The notes under the pieces are model-generated. The model did not search any database and was not told where the DNA came from. It saw nothing but the letters and a program-made list of their open reading frames with translations. The position numbers and the translations under genes were made by a program. Shown here one piece after another: positions 59,727 to 64,000 of a DNA stretch of 64,000 nucleotides (position 1 is its first letter; every line of letters begins with the position of its first letter). The stretch comes from Oscillospiraceae bacterium (GTDB lineage: Bacteria; Bacillota; Clostridia; Oscillospirales; Ruminococcaceae): positions 1 to 64,000 of the forward strand of contig JAEDDN010000005.1 in NCBI GenBank assembly GCA_016298065.1, given 5' to 3'.

Positions 59727-60206
59727 CTACAGCTGTAGTTCAATGGTCTTATCGTGCATTACATACTGTCTGTAAATTACGCCGGTCATATCAAACATCT
59801 TTTTTGAAGCTATGGTGGCGTCGGTGTCGTTGTATTTATCCGACAGGTAAATAACCTCTTTTATGCCCGCCTGGATAATTGCCTTTGCACATTCGTTACA
59901 AGGGAAAAGCGTAGTGTAAATTTTAGCACCCTCTAAAGAACCTGTATTGTTGTTTAAAATTGCGTTTAATTCGGCGTGACAAACATACATATATTTAGTT
60001 TCAAGCGGTTCGCCCTCTCGCTCCCACGGCATAAAGTCGTCGTGACAGCCTATAGGCATACCGTTATAGCCCATAGATAAAATCTTTCTGGAATTATTTA
60101 CGATACAAGCGCCTACCTGAGTGCCTGAATCCTTACTTCTTTGGGCAGACAGGAGCGCAACGCCCATAAAGTATTCGTCCCACCCCAAATAATCGGTTCT
60201 TTTCAT
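59727..60206 (-). CDS. comEB: dCMP/deoxycytidylate deaminase (ComEB-like)
   Basis: The 159-residue zinc enzyme carries CHAELNAIL near residue 76 (His ligand and catalytic Glu) and [13 protein letters not shown] near 102 (two Cys ligands). The N-terminal [18 protein letters not shown] and VGACIVN are typical. It converts dCMP to dUMP for thymidylate synthesis. AAAGG precedes the ATG. It follows comM by 26 bp. Both are annotated as late-competence family members, but no DNA-uptake gene is here. Confidence 0.93.
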   Translation of the reverse strand: MKRTDYLGWDEYFMGVALLSAQRSKDSGTQVGACIVNNSRKILSMGYNGMPIGCHDDFMPWEREGEPLETKYMYVCHAELNAILNNNTGSLEGAKIYTTLFPCNECAKAIIQAGIKEVIYLSDKYNDTDATIASKKMFDMTGVIYRQYVMHDKTIELQL

Positions 60207-60232
60207 AGCCTTTCACCTTACCTTTTAAAAAT

Positions 60233-61759
60233 TTATCTTTGCCAGTACTTGCGGTCAAGACTGCGGTACTGGATAGCTTCTGCAACGTGGTGAGCGGTTA
60301 TCACTTCGCTCTGATCCAAATCCGCTATGGTTCTGGATACCTTTAATATGCGGTCGTAAGCCCTTGCGGAAAGTCCTAAACGCTCAAACGAGCCTTTTAA
60401 AAGCTCAAAAGCTTTCTTATCTAAAGGACACGCTTTATTATACATAGACGGCGGCATTTCGGAGTTTGAAAAAACGCCTGTGCCCTTAAAACGCTCGTGT
60501 TGCAAGGCTCTGGCTTTGTCAACACGCTTTTTTATTTCGGCTGACGTTTCCGACGCCTCCTTTGAGGAAATACTGTCAAATTCGACAGGCTGTACCTCTA
60601 TATGTAAATCGAGCCTGTCAAGTAAAGGCCCCGATACCTTGCTTAAATATTTTGATACCGCATTATCCGAACAACTGCACGGTCTTGTAGGATGCCCGAA
60701 ATATCCGCACGGACACGGGTTCATAGCGGCTATAATCATAGTTCTGCAAGGATATGTAAGCGAGCCTCTGGCACGGGAGATTGTTACCTTGTGGTCCTCC
60801 ATAGGCTGTCTTAAAATTTCCATAGCAGTCCTGTTAAATTCGGGAAGCTCGTCTAAAAACAACACGCCGTTATGCGCAAGCGAGATTTCTCCCGGTACGG
60901 GAATAGAACCGCCGCCGCTTAAGCCTGCAGGTGAAACGGTGTGGTGAGGCGCACGAAACGGCCTTGCGGTAATAAGCGGTGTGTCCTTGTCAAGAAGCCC
61001 TGCAATAGAGTATATCTTGGTGGTTTCTATGGATTCCTCGAAGGTCATATCGGGTAAAATGCCCGGCATTCTCTTGGCGAGCATACTTTTACCTGCGCCC
61101 GGAGGACCTATTAAAATGGCGTTGTGACCGCCTGCCGCCGCAATTTCGAGAGCTCTGCGTGCGTCTGACTGCCCTTTTACCTCTGAAAAATCGGGAGCAA
61201 AGATATTTTGCGCCGCCTTTAAATCGGTGGCTTTTATAGGCGATAGGGTTATGCTTTTTGTCATAAAGGCGATAAGCTCGTCTATGTGCTTTAAGCCGAA
61301 TACGTTTATGCCGTCGACCACACTTGCCTCAGTTGCGTTATCATAAGGCACAAAGATGTTTTTTATGCCCTGCTCCTTAGCGTGTATTGTCATAGGCAAA
61401 ACGCCGTTTACTCCTCTTATCTCACCGCTTAGAGAAAGCTCGCCGATAAAGGCGCAGTCATTAAAGCCAACCTCGAGCTGACCGCTTGACTTTAATATAG
61501 CCAAAAATATTGCCACATCGTAAATCGGCCCCGATTTTTTAACGTCCGCAGGAGCGAGATTTACGGTGATTTTTGCATTTGGGAACTCATATCCGCAGTT
61601 TTTTACGGCGGAATGCACTCTGTCACGGCTTTCTTTGATTGCAACGTCGGCAAGTCCGACAATATCAAAGCCGGGCATACCTCTGAAAATATCAACTTCA
61701 ACATCTACCGTAAAGGCGTTCATACCGAACAAGCCTACGCTTTTTAAAGCTGTTACCAA
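60233..61759 (-). CDS. comM: YifB/ComM-family Mg-chelatase-like AAA+ protein
   Basis: The 508-residue protein starts at TTG (61759): MVTALKSVGLFGMNAFTVDVEVDI, typical for the family, with AGGTGGG upstream. It has an N-terminal LonC-like domain, a Mg-chelatase ATPase with Walker A IGPPGAGKSMLAKRMPGI near residue 218 and the FLDELPEF Walker B, and a C-terminal zinc-type CPCGYFGHP...CSCS cluster. ComM-type proteins act as branch-migration helicases in transformation. Length is normal. Confidence 0.94.
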   Translation of the reverse strand: MVTALKSVGLFGMNAFTVDVEVDIFRGMPGFDIVGLADVAIKESRDRVHSAVKNCGYEFPNAKITVNLAPADVKKSGPIYDVAIFLAILKSSGQLEVGFNDCAFIGELSLSGEIRGVNGVLPMTIHAKEQGIKNIFVPYDNATEASVVDGINVFGLKHIDELIAFMTKSITLSPIKATDLKAAQNIFAPDFSEVKGQSDARRALEIAAAGGHNAILIGPPGAGKSMLAKRMPGILPDMTFEESIETTKIYSIAGLLDKDTPLITARPFRAPHHTVSPAGLSGGGSIPVPGEISLAHNGVLFLDELPEFNRTAMEILRQPMEDHKVTISRARGSLTYPCRTMIIAAMNPCPCGYFGHPTRPCSCSDNAVSKYLSKVSGPLLDRLDLHIEVQPVEFDSISSKEASETSAEIKKRVDKARALQHERFKGTGVFSNSEMPPSMYNKACPLDKKAFELLKGSFERLGLSARAYDRILKVSRTIADLDQSEVITAHHVAEAIQYRSLDRKYWQR

Positions 61760-61794
61760 GTGTCTGTCCCACCTATCCTACTAATACTATTTTT

Positions 61795-61823
61795 ATTATA
61801 CCTTTATAGTGGAAAAAACTCAA
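61795..61823 (-). promoter_or_regulatory. Promoter of comM-comEB
   Basis: On the minus strand TTGAGT (61823-61818), 17-bp spacer, TATAAT (61800-61795). The start point would be about 29 bp before the TTG codon, which supports that start. Confidence 0.8.
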
Positions 61824-62060
61824 CCTTTATTCTCACAGCCAAACGGCGAAATAAGGCTTTGAATTTTGGGTATACTAACTAAATAAAGAAACTAAAATGT
61901 TTACTAATATCCAAAAAAAGATTTAATAACCGGCAAATTATTATCCTTTAAGTATATTTAATAAGACACAATACAAAAAGTATTATAAGGGCAACAAAAT
62001 TCCCCTTAAATATAGACAAAAACATCAAAAAACCGCCCTGAATTGTTGTATAATTGCCTA
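61824..62060. other. AT-rich gap between comM and guaB
   Basis: The comM-guaB gap (61760-62134) holds no gene. Apart from the two outward promoters it is AT-rich. A TATAAT at 62049-62054 without a good -35 may be a secondary guaB start. No purine riboswitch-like structure was recognised. Confidence 0.5.
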
Positions 62061-63610
<1,550 letters not shown>

Positions 63611-63623
63611 TAAAAATAAGGTT

Positions 63624-63668
63624 AGCTCTCTGTCTTGCATACGCAAGGCAGAGGGCTTTGTTTTTTTC
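63624..63668 (+). terminator. Terminator of guaB
   Basis: AGCTCTCTGTCTTGC, ATAC, GCAAGGCAGAGGGCT, then TTGTTTTTTTCC. One or two mismatched or wobble pairs lie in a 15-bp stem. Confidence 0.88.
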
Positions 63669-63674
63669 CTGTAA

Positions 63675-63810
63675 TTCTGCACCCTCACTTCCCCTCCTTG
63701 TCATTCTGCGCCCTCACTTTTCCTCCTTGTCATTCTGAGCGTAGCGAAGAATCTTTTAACGCCCCTTTCGGCAAAGTTAACTGTCAGCGTAGCTGACTAA
63801 AGGGCTTATT
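63675..63810 (+). repeat. Mosaic repeat with two 29-bp tandem units
   Basis: Two 29-bp units (63675-63703, 63704-63732) of the form TTCTGCRCCCTCACTTYYCC plus TCCTTGTCA lead into module A (TTCTGAGCGTAGCGAAGAAT) and a decayed module B (CTGTCAGCGTAGCTGACTAAAGGG). A unit of the same sequence type precedes copy 2 at 28155. Nothing in this gap codes for protein. Confidence 0.85.
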
Positions 63811-64000
63811 TTTTTAAACTCTCTTCTATTATATATACATATATATTGCAACATAAATTTCTCGGCACTTAAAGGCGACTGTAATACAAGCTGTATATTA
63901 TCCTCATTTTTTACACCACAAAAACAGCCGGATATTGTAAAAGCGCATAGCTGTTTTAACATATACCCTATATTATAATGCAAAAAGAAAATCAGAATGA
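63811..64000. other. Right edge without a supported gene
   Basis: The sequence is AT-rich with a TATATACATATATAT run. A 68-codon minus-strand frame overlaps the repeat and has no ribosome binding site or recognisable similarity. A gene may begin beyond the window. Confidence 0.5.

Noticed and set aside
63777-63983. 68-codon minus-strand frame at the right edge
   Set aside because: It overlaps the mosaic repeat and AT-rich DNA, with no start signals or recognisable similarity.

Overview
The window is a low-GC Firmicutes chromosome segment spanning the replication origin of a spore-forming, probably gut-associated member of the Clostridia (my best guess is an uncultured Oscillospirales lineage; the rank is inferred, not shown). 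The support is the classical origin gene order (rpmH-rnpA-yidD-yidC-khpB-mnmE-mnmG-rsmG-noc/parA-parB on the left, dnaA-dnaN-yaaA-recF-remB-gyrB-gyrA on the right), T-box leaders before hisS and thrS, sporulation genes (spoIID-like, an M23/M50 pair resembling spoIVFA/spoIVFB, spoIIP, gpr), RemB, AGGAGG-type ribosome binding sites and consensus sigma-A promoters.

Layout. 1-545 is a visibly GC-richer stretch carrying a GNAT acetyltransferase cut off in mid-gene. It is fused at about 541-551 to a 5'-truncated surface protein of normal composition, so the left edge may be an assembly chimera or a recent recombination. 1.5-16 kb is a house-keeping and accessory block: orphan radical SAM enzyme, TetR/DegV divergon, galM, SpoIID-like protein, class B sortase, cinA-thiI-cysteine desulfurase, AEC permease, M50/M23 pair, tandem TrkA proteins. 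16-21 kb holds minD-mgsA and a T-box-controlled hisS-aspS operon. 21-27.5 kb holds a four-gene Gld-type ABC export system and a translationally coupled plsY-like/glycosyltransferase pair. 27.5-28.5 kb is a non-coding mosaic repeat locus. 28.5-35.4 kb holds thrS (T-box), typA, a degenerate SipW-like protein and serS. 35.4-45.7 kb is the left origin arm, with two parS-like sites and a second, inverted copy of the mosaic repeat. 46-55.8 kb is dnaA through gyrA, with oriC between dnaA and dnaN. 56-64 kb holds a TasA-like secreted protein, spoIIP-gpr, rpsT, comEB, comM and guaB.

How it works together. Genes on either side of about 47.5 kb mostly point away from oriC. The dnaA-dnaN gap has a DnaA-trio-like CTA/TTA run after a C cluster, followed by a long AT tract, but no canonical DnaA boxes. 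ParA, ParB, Noc and two near-consensus parS sites form the segregation module. The sulfur-transfer pair (cysteine desulfurase plus ThiI) and MnmE/MnmG serve tRNA modification. Sortase B, the TPVTG-tailed surface protein, the SipW-like protein and the TasA-like protein concern the cell surface.

I did not find a clear new defence or biosynthetic system. The most interesting leads are: a helically phased array of DnaA-box-like words 35 kb from oriC; the mosaic repeat family with a 459-bp tandem period; the hisS-aspS T-box whose specifier and antiterminator both point to tRNA-Asp; a hairpin predicted to hide the ribosome binding site of the TasA-like gene; a MinD without its membrane-targeting tail and without MinC/MinE; and a Noc without the N-terminal membrane helix.
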